A stretch of DNA of 64,000 nucleotides, from contig WPIO01000044.1 of assembly GCA_009760855.2 (NCBI GenBank), positions 1,404,001-1,468,000 of the forward strand, written 5' to 3'. How positions within the stretch are numbered: position 1 is the stretch's first letter; each line of letters opens with the position of its first letter. The notes under the pieces are model-generated. The model did no database searches. It saw only the letters and a program-made list of their open reading frames with translations, and was not told the origin of the DNA. Origin of the DNA: Cristatella mucedo (Eukaryota > Bryozoa > Phylactolaemata > Cristatellidae). The translations under genes and the position numbers were made by a program. This document shows positions 32,848 to 43,768 of this stretch, one piece after another.

Positions 32848-32889
32848 GCTGATAATGAACCAACTTATGCGGACTACCTAATGCCAGCG
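32848..32889 (+). CDS. Candidate exon D (unit 1), 14 codons with YLMP
   Basis: ADNEPTYADYLMPA, phase 0/0, between a strong acceptor (TTTCTCTTTCTTGATTTATAG) and a consensus donor GCG/GTAAGT. A 68-base intron leads to exon E. It is a likely relative of the 31,083 exon. The YLMP motif fits a phospho-Tyr docking site if cytoplasmic. Confidence 0.42.
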
Positions 32890-32957
32890 GTAAGTCAATC
32901 TGTCTGCTTATGCATTGAGAATATGTTTGACGCAAAAGCAAAACCGCAGTGCTGCAG

Positions 32958-33056
32958 ATGGTAGACTACCATCAGCTTGAGAAAGACCACTGTCAAGAGA
33001 GTTTCCGAATGCATCCGAGGCATGCTAATATGCCCGCGAGACCATCACTAGTTCAG
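32958..33056 (+). CDS. Candidate exon E (unit 1)
   Basis: 33 codons, phase 0/0, from acceptor CCGCAGTGCTGCAG to donor CAG/GTAGCG: starts MVDYHQLEKDHCQ and ends HANMPARPSLVQ. The pyrimidine tract is poor, so support comes mainly from open frame, compatible phase and the short 68-base intron. Confidence 0.3.
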
Positions 33057-34133
33057 GTAGCGGCTCAATGCATGCAACATGTAGAGACCTAATGACACAG
33101 CTTTCAATATCCCAAGGCAGCGCTAACAGCGACAGCGTATTAGAAAAAAAGGGCACTTATACCTGTACATTACTGCCGAAGCGGCAGATAACTGGCGGCC
33201 GTCTCGTTTGCATGCACTTAGTAGCTCACGCTCAGCGTTATGACTCACCGATCGGCAGAGCGCTCCCCCTTAGCTATGAGAATGTGGTTAGGCTCGCACC
33301 TTATCAAATAACTGGGTCTTATCATCCAATTATCTCGTTCCGTAGCCAATCTTATAGCACACTGTTCATAAGCCACGTCTTTTCGTGACGAATTCACAAG
33401 CGGTTCTTAGTTCTAAGTCTGTGGCCAAGCTTATAATTGCAATTCATATCAATACATTATCACATTTATGGCGGATAGGTAACTAAGCAATTCTCTAGTT
33501 TACTCAGCTCAAGTGATGTTACAAGACTTAAAAGTAATCCCACTTTGATTCAATAAAAAAATATAAAATGAGAAAACACTTGAGTAAATTCAGATCAAGT
33601 TTGGGACTGATGCCTTTACTTGGTATGGTATTGCCGCTGAGTATCCAAGCTAGAACTGCAGCAATCTAGCTGAGTATCCAAGTTAAATTTATAAGCGCAA
33701 CATTAGTGCTGCTGCAGCCTGGTAATCAGTCTCAATGGTAATCAATTTACTATCCAATCTTGCTAGGGCTGCTACATCTGTGCACGACTTGAGTGTACGC
33801 TATAACACCTAAGCGGAACTCAAGACAAAAGCTCAATCCTTGGCCGAAGAGGAATTAAGGGGTCCTTTCTCTGGCACCGAATAGTCGATCAGCTGATCCG
33901 AGTCTTAAAAAGGGTTACAAGCGGGTATCTCCAGCCTTTTATCCTGTCACCCGACGAAAGCAAATTTCCTGGGAGCGGCTTCTGCTCTCTGACCAAAGTT
34001 TTATGGCTACTCTCCCAGGGTACCTGTTAATTAACACTATCTCTAGCCGCTTGCTTACTGTCACGCCAACGCCAAGAGAATTACTTTCGATGGCCAGTTG
34101 GGTATAAGCAGACGACAAGCAAAGGGGAACTGA
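33057..34133. other. No secure gene
   Basis: One frame contains KKGTYTCTLLPK, faintly like the Cys strand of an Ig fold, but it has no donor. A plus-strand frame of about 80 codons ends at 34,107. A direct repeat (GCTGAGTATCCAAG) occurs at about 33,637 and 33,669. The same content recurs in units 2 and 3. Confidence 0.25.
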
Positions 34134-34745
34134 AGAAGTAAACACGTAAGCGAGCAAGAGCAGCTTCGCCTGCAGAAGCCCCTGCGATACGATTCCGCAT
34201 CCGAAGGCGTCATAGAGGCAACAGAGCAGCGAAGAGCAGTCGAGCACGTCAGCACACGGAGCGGAAATGGTAGGCTGCTCGGAGGTGAGAGCCCGCGTGT
34301 AGTACGTGTTCGCACGCGCGTGTCTCACCGAAGCTGGTGCCCCGAGGTGGAGCCTGCAAGACCTGACAACTTTAGAGTAGAAGAGTTGAAGAACTGCTGT
34401 ACACGTGCTCGCTCTACTTTTTATGCACGGCGGGCCAGGCTAACATGTGTGGAGGGGGTGACCAATACTTGACTCGACCCACCCCTTCCAGCTTGGCGTT
34501 ACTTAGTTGAACAATTTGATTTGAGCCCCTTCTGATTGACTCCCGGAAGCCAAGCCTACACCCGGGTCCCTGGGAGGATGAGATGCTATGAGAAGAAGAC
34601 AGCAGCTGCTGCGCCACTGACGTCAATTGTGGACTCCTGCAGCAGTGGCTATGGTTTAAGTGTGGCTACCACAGGGTCCCCGACTCTCCGACCCAGGCCT
34701 TGCTACGAGCCAGCCGCCAAGGACGAAAGACAAAGAACTAGCTGA
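34134..34745 (+). pseudogene. Possible decayed coding region, 204 codons with two TGA stops
   Basis: One plus-strand frame runs from after a TGA at 34,131 to a TGA at 34,743, broken only at 34,470 and 34,533. It is rich in charged residues (SEQEQLRLQKPLRYDSASEG, RVEELKNCCTRARS) and GC-richer than its flanks. The minus strand also holds a 129-codon frame over part of it, so strand is uncertain. No family recognised. Confidence 0.2.
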
Positions 34746-35224
34746 CGCTAAAAAGAAGCCAGTTGTACATATAATGGAGAAAGGCCAGTCAACCCATTCA
34801 CTTTTATTATGCATTCACGCCTGCCGCTACGTCTGCATGGTTGCACTTGGAATTGCTCCGCGGACCAAATGCGGTGCGGAAGTGACAAACGATTATTTAA
34901 TACTGGTTTCAGTAGATATATTAGTAATATTAAATTTTCGTTTTGAAATTCTTCAAAGCCGCTTGCTCCAAGGTGGTTATCGCCATGTATAGTCAACAGA
35001 ATGATCGTTACATCTACCAATATAATCATTCATCATGCTTGCCAAAAATCTGCCTGGAACTCAAAACATCTACCTGCCGTAAATATAACTGCAGAAAATT
35101 ACTTTCTTCTAGCGTATGCAGGCTAGCAGAGTTTCTATCATGCCAATATGCTTCGACAGGTCATGCTGTGCTACTATTTTTCTGGTATCCACTGTACCGG
35201 ATGTTGTTCCAACAGGATTCGTAG
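34746..35224. other. No secure gene
   Basis: A 93-codon frame (34,943-35,224) contains a Cys-rich stretch (SSCLPKICLE, STCRKYNCRK), but no splice signals match it and it ends where exon F begins. Confidence 0.25.
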
Positions 35225-35326
35225 GACGTAGCTATCTGCCATGATGGTTCAAATACAACCGTCGCTCCTTACTATTGTGGGTTTGGCCAGAACACAGCTA
35301 CAAAAGAAATAAGTTTTCGAAATGCT
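35225..35326 (+). CDS. Candidate exon F (unit 1), two cysteines
   Basis: 34 codons, phase 0/0, acceptor TTGTTCCAACAGGATTCGTAG and donor GCT/GTAAGA. The peptide starts DVAICHDGSNTTVAPYYC and ends TKEISFRNA. NTT is a possible N-glycosylation site, so an extracellular position would fit. Unit 2 has lost one A in this exon (frameshift) and unit 3 has a three-base gain plus Gly8 to Cys. Confidence 0.38.
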
Positions 35327-35571
35327 GTAAGAAAGTAGGCAATAATAAGAAATCCTTCGCTCTGCACGGTAAAAATAAATCTGAACTCTAAGCCGAAATT
35401 CGCAAGAGCTTTGACTTTCTGCAAGCGAGGATGCAGTCAGGCCATATTCACTCAGCTGAACGTATCCAATTTTAAAATGCTTAACACAAGGTTCGATCGT
35501 ACCTCACCCCTATTCACGCGGACGATGGCTCTACCGGGGTCCAGAGATTAACCGAATGGCTGGTATCAAAG

Positions 35572-37062
35572 TAGCTGATGGTTTTGGGAGCACAAACAGT
35601 TGGGGCTATGTACTAGATAAAAAGAGTATGTGATTCAGCTCACTTTAAAGATCCTCCTGTCGCTCAACAGAGCATTCAGCCAAATATTCCGATGGCATTT
35701 ATTTTCGTTAGTGCGTCAGGTCTTTTTGTTTATTTTATGCTTCAATTCAATATAAACGCCGAGACTTAGCGGCCTTCACTTTTGTAGAGCAGAGCGAGAC
35801 ACGTCCCAATAAATGAAAAAGAAATGCTAGACAATTAAGCATGCAGCATAAAAATAGAAACGGTCCGTAGGATAATGCCAGCAATAGATAGGTGATCCAT
35901 GTTATATATCGGTAGCAAAAGAAGTCTCTAGGTTTTAGTTCGCGGATGTCGTAAAGCGGGAAAGGTTTTCATGTATTTCCTGAAGCATGCGATTTTGAAA
36001 TGGCATAAAAAATTGCTTTCGCTCAGGATTTTAATGAATTAGTAGTGAATTCATTAATGAAAAACTAAAGTGCTTCCATTTTAAATAGGCTGAGTAAAGC
36101 TAAATATGAGATGCCACAGCTTAAGTTTACTCAATGGCATGTTCCAGAGCAATTGTTTGCAGCAATCTTATTCGAGGCTAGGATTATATTTTCTTAAACA
36201 ATCGCAGGAAACACTTTGCACTTATATTAATGGATCTGGCTTGGTTAAATGATATTTTCTTGTGAATATAGGGCTTAGTTACTAAACTATAACGAAAGGG
36301 AGCTTAATCTGGTGGGAGTGGCCAATAGGGTGAAACTTAGCTTCGCAAAGAAATAATTAAAATCAATCAGCGGCTAGTTTGCCTTGTCAATAGAAAGGTC
36401 GATGTAATCTTACCGGTTAAGTTAGTTCGGCTGTAGCGTGAAAACCAATAGCAACAAGCATTCTCTTTAAGCCCTTTCAGCAAGATCGTTAGCTATGCTC
36501 AAGGAGTCACTGCCCAAGAGTTGCTGATGAATTTTTAGCACTAGAATGACAGCGATTACAACAAAGAAGAATGCTGAAAATGATGCTTGACCCCAGAGCC
36601 GTTGCATATTAATTTATGCTATGGCCCCGGAATAAAACGCCAAGTAGCGCACGGATTCTACACGTCAAACGCAGAATTTGATAGACACACGAGGCTGCGG
36701 TTAACTTAAATGCCTCAAATCAAATTGGCGGACAAAGGTAGTACTACAATATTAGTTATAGAATATTATCAATAAAATTGACGGCTATGCAAGATTTGTA
36801 AAAGGTTTGCGAATGATAGAAAATCTTATTAAGGCACTAAAAAGAAATGCTTACTACCAGCACTATTGTCTGTATGACTTGGATGATCAATCGTATTAAA
36901 AACAGCAACATCTTCCAGGTGGACCGGCACTTCCAGGCCGTACGTGACCAGCTCACCGCCCCTACAACGAAATCTATTCAGTCCGTTTCCACAGTTTCGG
37001 TACAAGAGACTTCACCTTCAACCAAGGTATCTAAAAGTTTTAATCAATACCATTTGAAGTTT
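35572..37062 (+). repeat. ~1.5-kb duplicated segment, copy 2
   Basis: Second copy of the segment at 31,205-32,695; the two diverge sharply after TTGAAGTTTA. This copy keeps the GT donor of its exon (B). Confidence 0.85.
36919..37026 (+). CDS. Candidate exon B (unit 1), intact splice sites
   Basis: Same 36-codon phase-0/0 exon as exon A (VDRHFQAVRDQ to SPSTK), with a GT donor (AAG/GTATCT). If the array is a gene, this is the usable copy of the pair. Confidence 0.38.
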
Positions 37063-37454
37063 AACTAAATAAAGCCACATCGAATTAACGCAATTGTTAA
37101 ATCGGAACCTGTGACATTACTTGAGAGATTTTCGAGGGTTTCATCAGGCAATGCGGCTACCTTAATGAACGAATACAGTTTTTTAAAAAGAGCCCTCTCT
37201 TTAAGACACTTTACCATCTCCTCTGCGGTATTCGCTAGCAAAAACCTTACCTTTTCCAAAACTGAAATGTTTAGTGGTGCTCTGGAAAACGGAGTCCTTC
37301 AAGTGAGCCGGCGTTAGACCGATACTTACAAGAACTGGATTAGATTCAAAAGTCCATGCAAATGATCGCCCAGTTTCCATTCTTGTTTTTTGTTAAATAT
37401 TTTTGAAAATGTTTTCGCTAAATAGCATGTAGCATAGATAAAAAAGAATGAATT
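37027..37454. other. No secure gene
   Basis: A 68-codon plus frame ends with a donor-like CAA/GTGAGC at 37,306-37,312 but lacks a good acceptor. Opposite it is a 64-codon minus frame. Neither is recognised. Confidence 0.25.
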
Positions 37455-39155
37455 TTCAGTTCAATTTCTGTCGGGATTCAAGCGACACCGATTAACTAAA
37501 ACCGCTCTTCTCCGTATAACTAATGCCACCTTATTCAGCAACGATGACGACGGCAATGTAATAATAATAATAATATTGCACTTGATAAAGCGCCCTCAGA
37601 GAACTTAATCTCTTTCTAGGCGCTTTACATTTGCTGCAAAGTGATACGCAATAGAATAGTAAGTAAAATCATGCTTGAAAAAAACAAACAAAATGAATAA
37701 CATGGTTAGGGGTTACATGCACTGGGTCAGCATGCAAATGTGGTTAGTGGCAGCATGAACAGTGTCAGCACGCATAAGCACATCGAGGACGAATCACAAG
37801 GACCCACTAAATGCTGTCCTAAATAGGTATGTTTTTAAGTTTGTAATGTCACTCCTTTATACCCGCTGGATCTATCAGCTGTGTTTGAAACGTTTGACCA
37901 CGATATTCTACTTGAACGACTGAGAAAAAAAAAATTGGTCTGACAGGCGAGGCATCGGCATTTTTCAAATTGTAATTATGCGATCGTGTTGAATCCGTAT
38001 TGTGTGGGGTCAGGTCTCATCCTCCTGACCAGTCACCTGTAGAATCCCACAATGGTCCCACCTCAGTCTCTTGCTGAATATCATTTAAACCAATATTCTG
38101 CGAAAACTGATTCGTGTCCATGGAATCGACGATCCCTTTTATGCTGGCGATAATCAGCCGTATTTGTCATTTAAAAGTCAAAGTCTGTTGCAGCGAATGA
38201 TAAATTAAATGCATGTCTAACTGACATTCGATATTGAACGTCGGAAAATTTTCCTAAACTAAACGACAATAAAACGGCTAAACTTCAGAGCTGCTACTCA
38301 TATGACACCCCAAGCGTGTGGCTGGACTAGAAGACTCTGCTTCTCAAATAGGCGATGCAGGTTTGCGAGTCATAGTGCGCTCGGGATTTAAGTGTCGTCT
38401 TTGACAGCAGCCTAAATTTTCAAAGCTTAATTAAGAAGACTGCCTGCACAGCTAGCCATCAGGTCTGATCCCTATCTGAGATTAGGGACCGTCTTTAACG
38501 GTGGCTTGCCACAGTTTTAACTAGCTCCCTGGTTATGTCTCGGCTAAATTATTGCAATCCCCTTTTTGCTGAGTTATTAGCCCTCTGCAGACGGGTATGA
38601 ATATGGCTGCAAGGCTAGTTTGCAAATCCCATAGGTTTAACTATATGTCTCATTTGCTGAAAGACCTTGGATGGCTGCCGATCGATCAACGGATACAGAG
38701 CAAAGTTCTTAGGCTGACCCACAAGGCACGGTACGACTTGGCTCCTCCATAACTAGCTGAACTCCTGCACCAGTTTCCCCCCCCCTCGTCCCCTCAGGTC
38801 TTCTACAGACAATAAACTAGCTGTTCCATTCGACAGAAGCTTTTGCTCTGCATGTCCTAGACTGTGGAACTCACTTCCACAGCTCTTCTGCAACGACATC
38901 TACTCTCCTGCTGTCGACTGCGGTGCATTCTTTCCAGCCGTCCTGAGCTGCTACTTCTGAGCTGCTCAATAGCTCAACTGGTCTCTGGACTAAGCTATGT
39001 TTCTCACTGTCTCTTTGCTGTGTAAGATGAAGTCTGTTGGCTACCGAGTGCGTACACTAAAAGCTTAAGCGGCCTTTAGTGTGCTATAGAACACTCTCAT
39101 GCGTACCACGCACTCAGTCTTTGTGACTTTGGGGAGTTACAGAAGAGATAAATTA
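37455..39155 (+). pseudogene. LINE A ORF2 and 3' UTR (unit 1), split by LINE B
   Basis: It starts with the FNFCRDSSDTD-type equivalent of FQSGFKRQ and is interrupted at 37,561-37,841. It continues through broken RT sequence (a degenerate YADD region near 38,140) to the C-terminus (GTGGAACTCACTTCCACAG, WNSLP) and the 3' UTR with TTTAGTGTGCTATAG and GGGGAGTTACAGAAG at 39,128-39,143. Many stops and frameshifts. Confidence 0.8.
37561..37841 (-). mobile_element. LINE B tail inserted in LINE A (unit 1)
   Basis: An (ATA)n run, the stem AAAGCGCC/GGCGCTTT and the LINE B 3' UTR on the minus strand sit inside LINE A. LINE A sequence AATGT appears on both sides (end of GGCAATGT and start of AATGTCACT), a 5-base target-site duplication. 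Insertion predates the tandem amplification because all units share it. Confidence 0.85.
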
Positions 39156-39343
39156 GATGACATTACTTTACAAATTGACTATGCAAAATATGTCTGCGTA
39201 ATACAGCTTTAGAATCTGAGGAGCCGCTCGTTCTAAGCCAAAAACGCTGATTTGCAAACAATATACGAAACTTGCCTGAAAGATAATTGGTCAAATCTAT
39301 ACAGGGCATTTTAAGAGACGGCCGCGGTCGATATTTGCTGCAG

Positions 39344-39472
39344 ATTGTCAGAAAAATCAGGATGCGTCGTCTTAGTACGACCAAAGCGCTGCTGTCAACA
39401 GAGCAAACCAAACCATTGCCAACAACCCTTCCAGCGGAAACGTCGGCGCAGACTACTACAATTTCTACGACG
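39344..39472 (+). CDS. Candidate exon C (unit 1), Thr-rich
   Basis: 43 codons, phase 0/0, acceptor CGATATTTGCTGCAG and donor ACG/GTAAGC. A basic start (IVRKIRMRR) leads into a mucin-like stretch ending AQTTTISTT; 16 of 43 residues are Ser/Thr. Such stretches are usually O-glycosylated stalks. Layout recalls the 29,030 exon. Codons are identical in unit 2; unit 3 has two added bases. Confidence 0.4.
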
Positions 39473-39630
39473 GTAAGCATCCTTCTCTTAAAGCGAATGC
39501 TTAGGTGGCTTTGTGCAGTTTCATAGTATGCGTTTTTCAATTTATCAGCATGCAAATAATGCACCATAACAGAGAGGTACGTATATTTAGCACCTACACG
39601 AAAGATATGCTCTAAACTCTGAACAACAAT

Positions 39631-40110
39631 ATACCGTATTTTCACGAGTATAATTCCCACTTTTTTCCTATTTCTTTTAGAAAAAATAAACCTCTGACTT
39701 ATACACTGTAAGTTAAATAATGTCAAAACCACTCCTTGCCTACCTATCCAGACTGCTTTGTTCATATGGCATTAACTAGTTTATATTATAGTTTACTTTA
39801 GTTGGCCATATACCATAAAATTGCGAATTTCAAACATGCTGGATGAAGCTGAAGAGGATGCAATCTATGAGGACAGTAAACGATTCAGACATTAACAATG
39901 CTGCAGACGACTATGAAGATGGGATGCAGTGATACTGATAGCAAGTTTCTTGCTCACTGTGATGAATAAAGCAAACATGTTAATATAAAAATGAGCTATA
40001 TAGTTAGTAATAGTATTTCTAAATTACAACTTTAAAAAAAAAAAAATGTTTGTCCAAAATTCAGGGTGTGACCAATACTTGGGTGCGACTTATAATCATA
40101 AAGTACTAGA
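39631..40110 (+). mobile_element. pogo-like DNA transposon remnant (unit 1)
   Basis: The ends are imperfect inverted repeats: ACCGTATTTTCACGAGTATA on the left, and on the right GGGTGCGACTTATAATCATA. Inside, at about 39,823-39,880, one frame reads ISNMLDEAEEDAIYED, close to the acidic C-terminal motif of pogo/Tigger-type transposases. The rest of the transposase is gone, leaving a ~0.5-kb non-autonomous copy. Confidence 0.6.
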
Positions 40111-40309
40111 ACTTTTAGTAAGCTATGGGCAAATGAATGATAAAACTATACCCTAAGCATTTCTTTTTTATTGTGGAGCTTAAAGAACCGGTTTGATCAA
40201 GCAATATGCATATATGCATATATATTAATGTAGAACAGGACGAGAATAGGGAGCTTGCTAGTACCCCTATACCTCATAATCCCATTTATGCTGGCCAATG
40301 AAAAGTAAT

Positions 40310-40462
40310 AACTGATTTAACAGCCTAATTTGCATTGCGGCAGAAGAGTCTGACCAGCTTTCACTACCGCTTGCAATAGGCAGTAAAGGATCGCTCAGCT
40401 ACCGAAGGATTCTAACCCACAACCTCGGTTGTGAAGCATGTACCTGACCTCATTGGCATTGG
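40310..40462 (-). mobile_element. SINE (unit 1)
   Basis: Minus-strand head with the B box GTTGTGGGTTAGAATCCTTC, body GATCCTTTACTGCC and end AGGCTGTTAAATCAGTT; same family as 6,286. It is intronic if the exon chain is real. Confidence 0.75.
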
Positions 40463-42357
40463 CAATGCACGAGGCAATGCAAGTGGAGTTCTTGGTTCGT
40501 CATTAAATAGCTACAGTGCCCCGGAAACTCAGCCTGAACCTTCGCTCAAGATACGAGGGGCTTAAGGATAGGGCAATGGCCTTCTTCAGAGGCGGTATCA
40601 GTTAGCAATAACTACACGATACCTTACTACCAACACTCTCAAGAGGGTACGGGTCACAAGAGATACTTGATTTACGGACCCGGGCAGCTGTTAGTTCTTG
40701 ATCTTCGGCGGCTTGACGCAGTGTCCAGGAGTGCCTGCAACCCATTGTACAGAATACTAGCGCTGAGCGACGGGAGCCACCACCGTGCCACAATCCTTTC
40801 AAGAATTCTTCACTGACTTCTAAAAGTCAGTGACCTCATCGCGCATTCTGCCGCTATGTCAAAGGGGTAAGCCTTATCGTATATCAACTACCCCTGGCCT
40901 AATGAAGCCTCTTAGGTAACATATTTATATAATTTATCCGAATATCTAAGAAATATGACACGGAGGCCGGAGGTATGAGGCCGGAGTGCTAGCCACACTG
41001 GACTTTCAAACGTTCAATAATGACCAAAACAACTTTCCATACGCTTCTACTTCGAACGAGTTCATCTTACGGAATAGAAATGCGAAAAGCCAATGGAATT
41101 TCGAGGGAAGTTGAGGAAGTAATTACATTGAAAGACCCCCATGAGAAAGTGCAACGATTCTCAACAAAGTAGCATATTCAGATGCATACACACGGGTGAA
41201 GATTCTAAAATCACGCTTGGCAGTGTTTCATCTGCTGTGCAAAAGAGATTTGTTTTCAAGAGGTTTGAGCGAAGAAAAAGCGAATGCTAATTATTTATTT
41301 GTGCAAAGCCTGAAAGTACGAGATTAGATGCTTATAGGGAGTGAGAAGAAAAGGAAGTACCCTTCTACGGAGTGGGGGGGGGGGTACGAGTAGGATGCTG
41401 ACGTAACAACAGCGGCAAGGTATAGAGCAGATAAGCATATTGAACCTAAGGCCTGAATGAACCTAGACGTCAGAGGAAGCTTTTTGAATTTATTTCTTTC
41501 GCTATTTTGTCGTCATTGTTAATGAGCAGCATCATTGCGTCAGAGTAGTCCAGAACCAAATCGCAGTAATCTAGCTTTGACAGTATCAGAGTGAAGGCAA
41601 TAATTACTTAGCAATTGTAGTAAGTAGAAAAAGTCACGGAGAAATTAAGGTAACTGGCAATTAAAAATAAACTACATTGTGAATAAATTTTCAAAAAGTC
41701 CGGAGATTGCCGAAAAGTTAGTATACGTTTAGTTTTTTAAGACCTGTGTCTACATGAATTTACTTTGGATTTATGCATGAGAGAAGCGTAGTTGATTAGT
41801 GGGACTATTTTGATAATTCAATATTTTGAACTAATCCATCTTGAAAATTATGGAGCTCAAATATTCCGAAGAGCCAACCGGAAGAAAATGCTCCCCAATA
41901 CACGGTCAGTTTGATATAGGCATTGTTCGACTATTGATGGAGATATACAGGGAACATAAACGACGTGCTCATGTTAAAGGGGCAGTTGCAGGTATATTTT
42001 TAATTGTTGAAAAGAAAAGTGACTGTACATAAGAGTGATGCAACTTGCGATAAAAAAACAGCAACAAGACAGGGAGAAAAGTGTGCATCGGTTTTTACTC
42101 ACGTTCTACGGATTACAACTTTCTTTCAAGTTGACCATTTTAGCATTAACCACTCTGTGAGGTTTTTCATGGTTCTGAAAATAAATACTGCAAAATATTT
42201 GTCATCCAAGTCGATTCATGGCAATTATAGGGCCTATAAAGCAATTTTCTGGTCAGATAATCACCTTTACCCAGAATCAGAAAGTCTGCTCTACCAAGGG
42301 AAAGACAGCCAGCTCTGCTAAGAATCAGATAGTCCATCAAAGACCTACGTCTCACAG
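40463..42357. other. No secure gene
   Basis: Contains an 11-base G run (41,374-41,384; nine G in unit 2) and a 63-codon frame at 41,841-42,032 without good splice sites. Nothing else recognised. Confidence 0.3.
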
Positions 42358-42432
42358 CTGATCTACCGGCCAACTGCTGGTTTTCTAACTTTGTTTATGA
42401 CGGGGTTTTCAAATTTTCCCGCTAAAATATTT
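42358..42432 (+). CDS. Candidate exon G (unit 1), hydrophobic
   Basis: 25 codons, phase 0/0, acceptor ACCTACGTCTCACAG and a consensus donor TTT/GTGAGT. Peptide LIYRPTAGFLTLFMTGFSNF, PAKIF. The core is hydrophobic but too short and polar-ended for a certain membrane helix. Confidence 0.28.
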
Positions 42433-42534
42433 GTGAGTAACGGTCCTTTATAGATTTCCTGAGACTTTAAAATTCAAATTGACGAATTATAGCAACCGTC
42501 AGGTGGGTTCGCTAATTACTTGACTGTATGTTGA

Positions 42535-42700
42535 AGTTAGGCTTCGTCCAACACGTTAGTCATACGAGTTATATTGGTGGCCATGTTCTTGATCTCGTGA
42601 TCGTAGAGGATGTCTGCCCCACTGACATGGCTTTGTACCCGCTAACCACCATCCCGAATGCTTCATTAATCTCGTCAACTGTTCCTGTATAGAAACGTTT
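42535..42700 (+). pseudogene. LINE endonuclease C-terminal fragment (unit 1 end)
   Basis: The frame GFVQHVSHTSYIGGHVLDLV, IVEDV matches the QHV...T...GH.LDLVI motif at the end of the LINE apurinic-type endonuclease. It ends at the tandem junction, so the right breakpoint of the 11.2-kb unit lies in or just after this fragment. Confidence 0.7.
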
Positions 42701-43768
42701 CACTAAATAGAAACGGTCTGTTGGATAATGCCAGCAATAGATAGGTGATCCATGTTATATATCGGTAGCAAAAGAAGTCTCTAGGTTTTAGTTCGCGGAT
42801 GTCGTAAAGCGGGAAAGGTTTTCATGTACTTCCTGAAGCATGCGATTTTGAAATGGCATAAAATTGCTTTCGCTCAGGATTGTAGTGAATTAATAGTGAA
42901 TTCATTAAAAAAAAACTAAAAGTGCTTCCATTTTAAATAGGCTGAGTAAAGCTAAATATGAGATGCCACAGCTTAAGTTTACTCAATGACATGTTCCAGA
43001 GCAATTGTTTGCAGCAATCTTATTCGAGGCTAGGATTATATTTTCTTAAAAATCGCAGGAAACACTTTGCACTTATATTAATGGATCTGGCTTGGTTAAA
43101 TGATATTTTCTAGTGAATATAGGGCTTAGTTACTAAACTATAACGAAAGGGAGCTTAATCTGGTGGGAGTGGCCAATAGGGTGAAACTTAGCTTCGCAAA
43201 GAAATAATTAAAATCAATCAGCGGCTAGTTTGCCTTGTCAATAGAAAGGTCGATGTAATCTTACCGGTTAAGTTAGTTCGGCTGTAGCGTGAAAAACAAT
43301 AGCAACAAGCATTCTCTTTAAGCCCTTTCAGCAAGATCGTTAGCTATGCTCAAGGAGTCACTGCCCAAGAGTTGCTGATGAATTTTTAGCACTAGAATGA
43401 CAGCGATTACAACAAAGAAGAATGCTGAAAATGATGCTTGACCCCAGAGCCGTTGCATATTAATTTATGCTATGGCCCCGGAATAAAACGCCAAGTAGCG
43501 CACGGATTCTACACGTCAAACGCAGAATTTGATAGACACACAAGCTGCGGTTAACTTAAATGCCTCAAATCAAATTGGCGGACAAAGGTAGTACTACAAT
43601 ATTAGTTATAGAATATTATCAATAAAATTGACGGCTATGCAAGATTTATGAAAAGTTTGCGAATGATATAAAATCTTATAAAGGCACTTAAAAGAAATGC
43701 TTACTACCAGCACTATTGTCTGTATGACTTGGATGATCAATCGTATTAAAAACAGCAACATCTTCCAG

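Larger units (their letters stand above)
31484..42705 (+). repeat. 11.2-kb tandem unit 1
   Basis: First complete unit of the array. AATAGAAACGG at 31,484 recurs at 42,706 and 54,141. Order inside: rest of the 1.5-kb segment with exon A, exons D and E, an unassigned 0.6-kb open frame, exon F, second 1.5-kb segment with exon B, LINE A split by LINE B, exon C, pogo-like remnant, SINE, exon G, LINE endonuclease fragment. Unit 2 differs by a handful of substitutions, small indels and one 223-base indel. Confidence 0.95.

Noticed and set aside
33068-33388. Ig-like domain exon
   Set aside because: A single GTYTC motif without the partner Cys strand, Trp core or a donor site is not enough.
33939-34328. 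129-codon minus-strand gene repeated in each unit
   Set aside because: Its recurrence only reflects the tandem duplication; no motif, and the plus strand is equally open.
31205-37062. LTR retrotransposon with 1.5-kb LTRs
   Set aside because: The direct repeats have no TG...CA ends, no primer-binding site, polypurine tract or gag-pol frames between them, and the left edge fades gradually.
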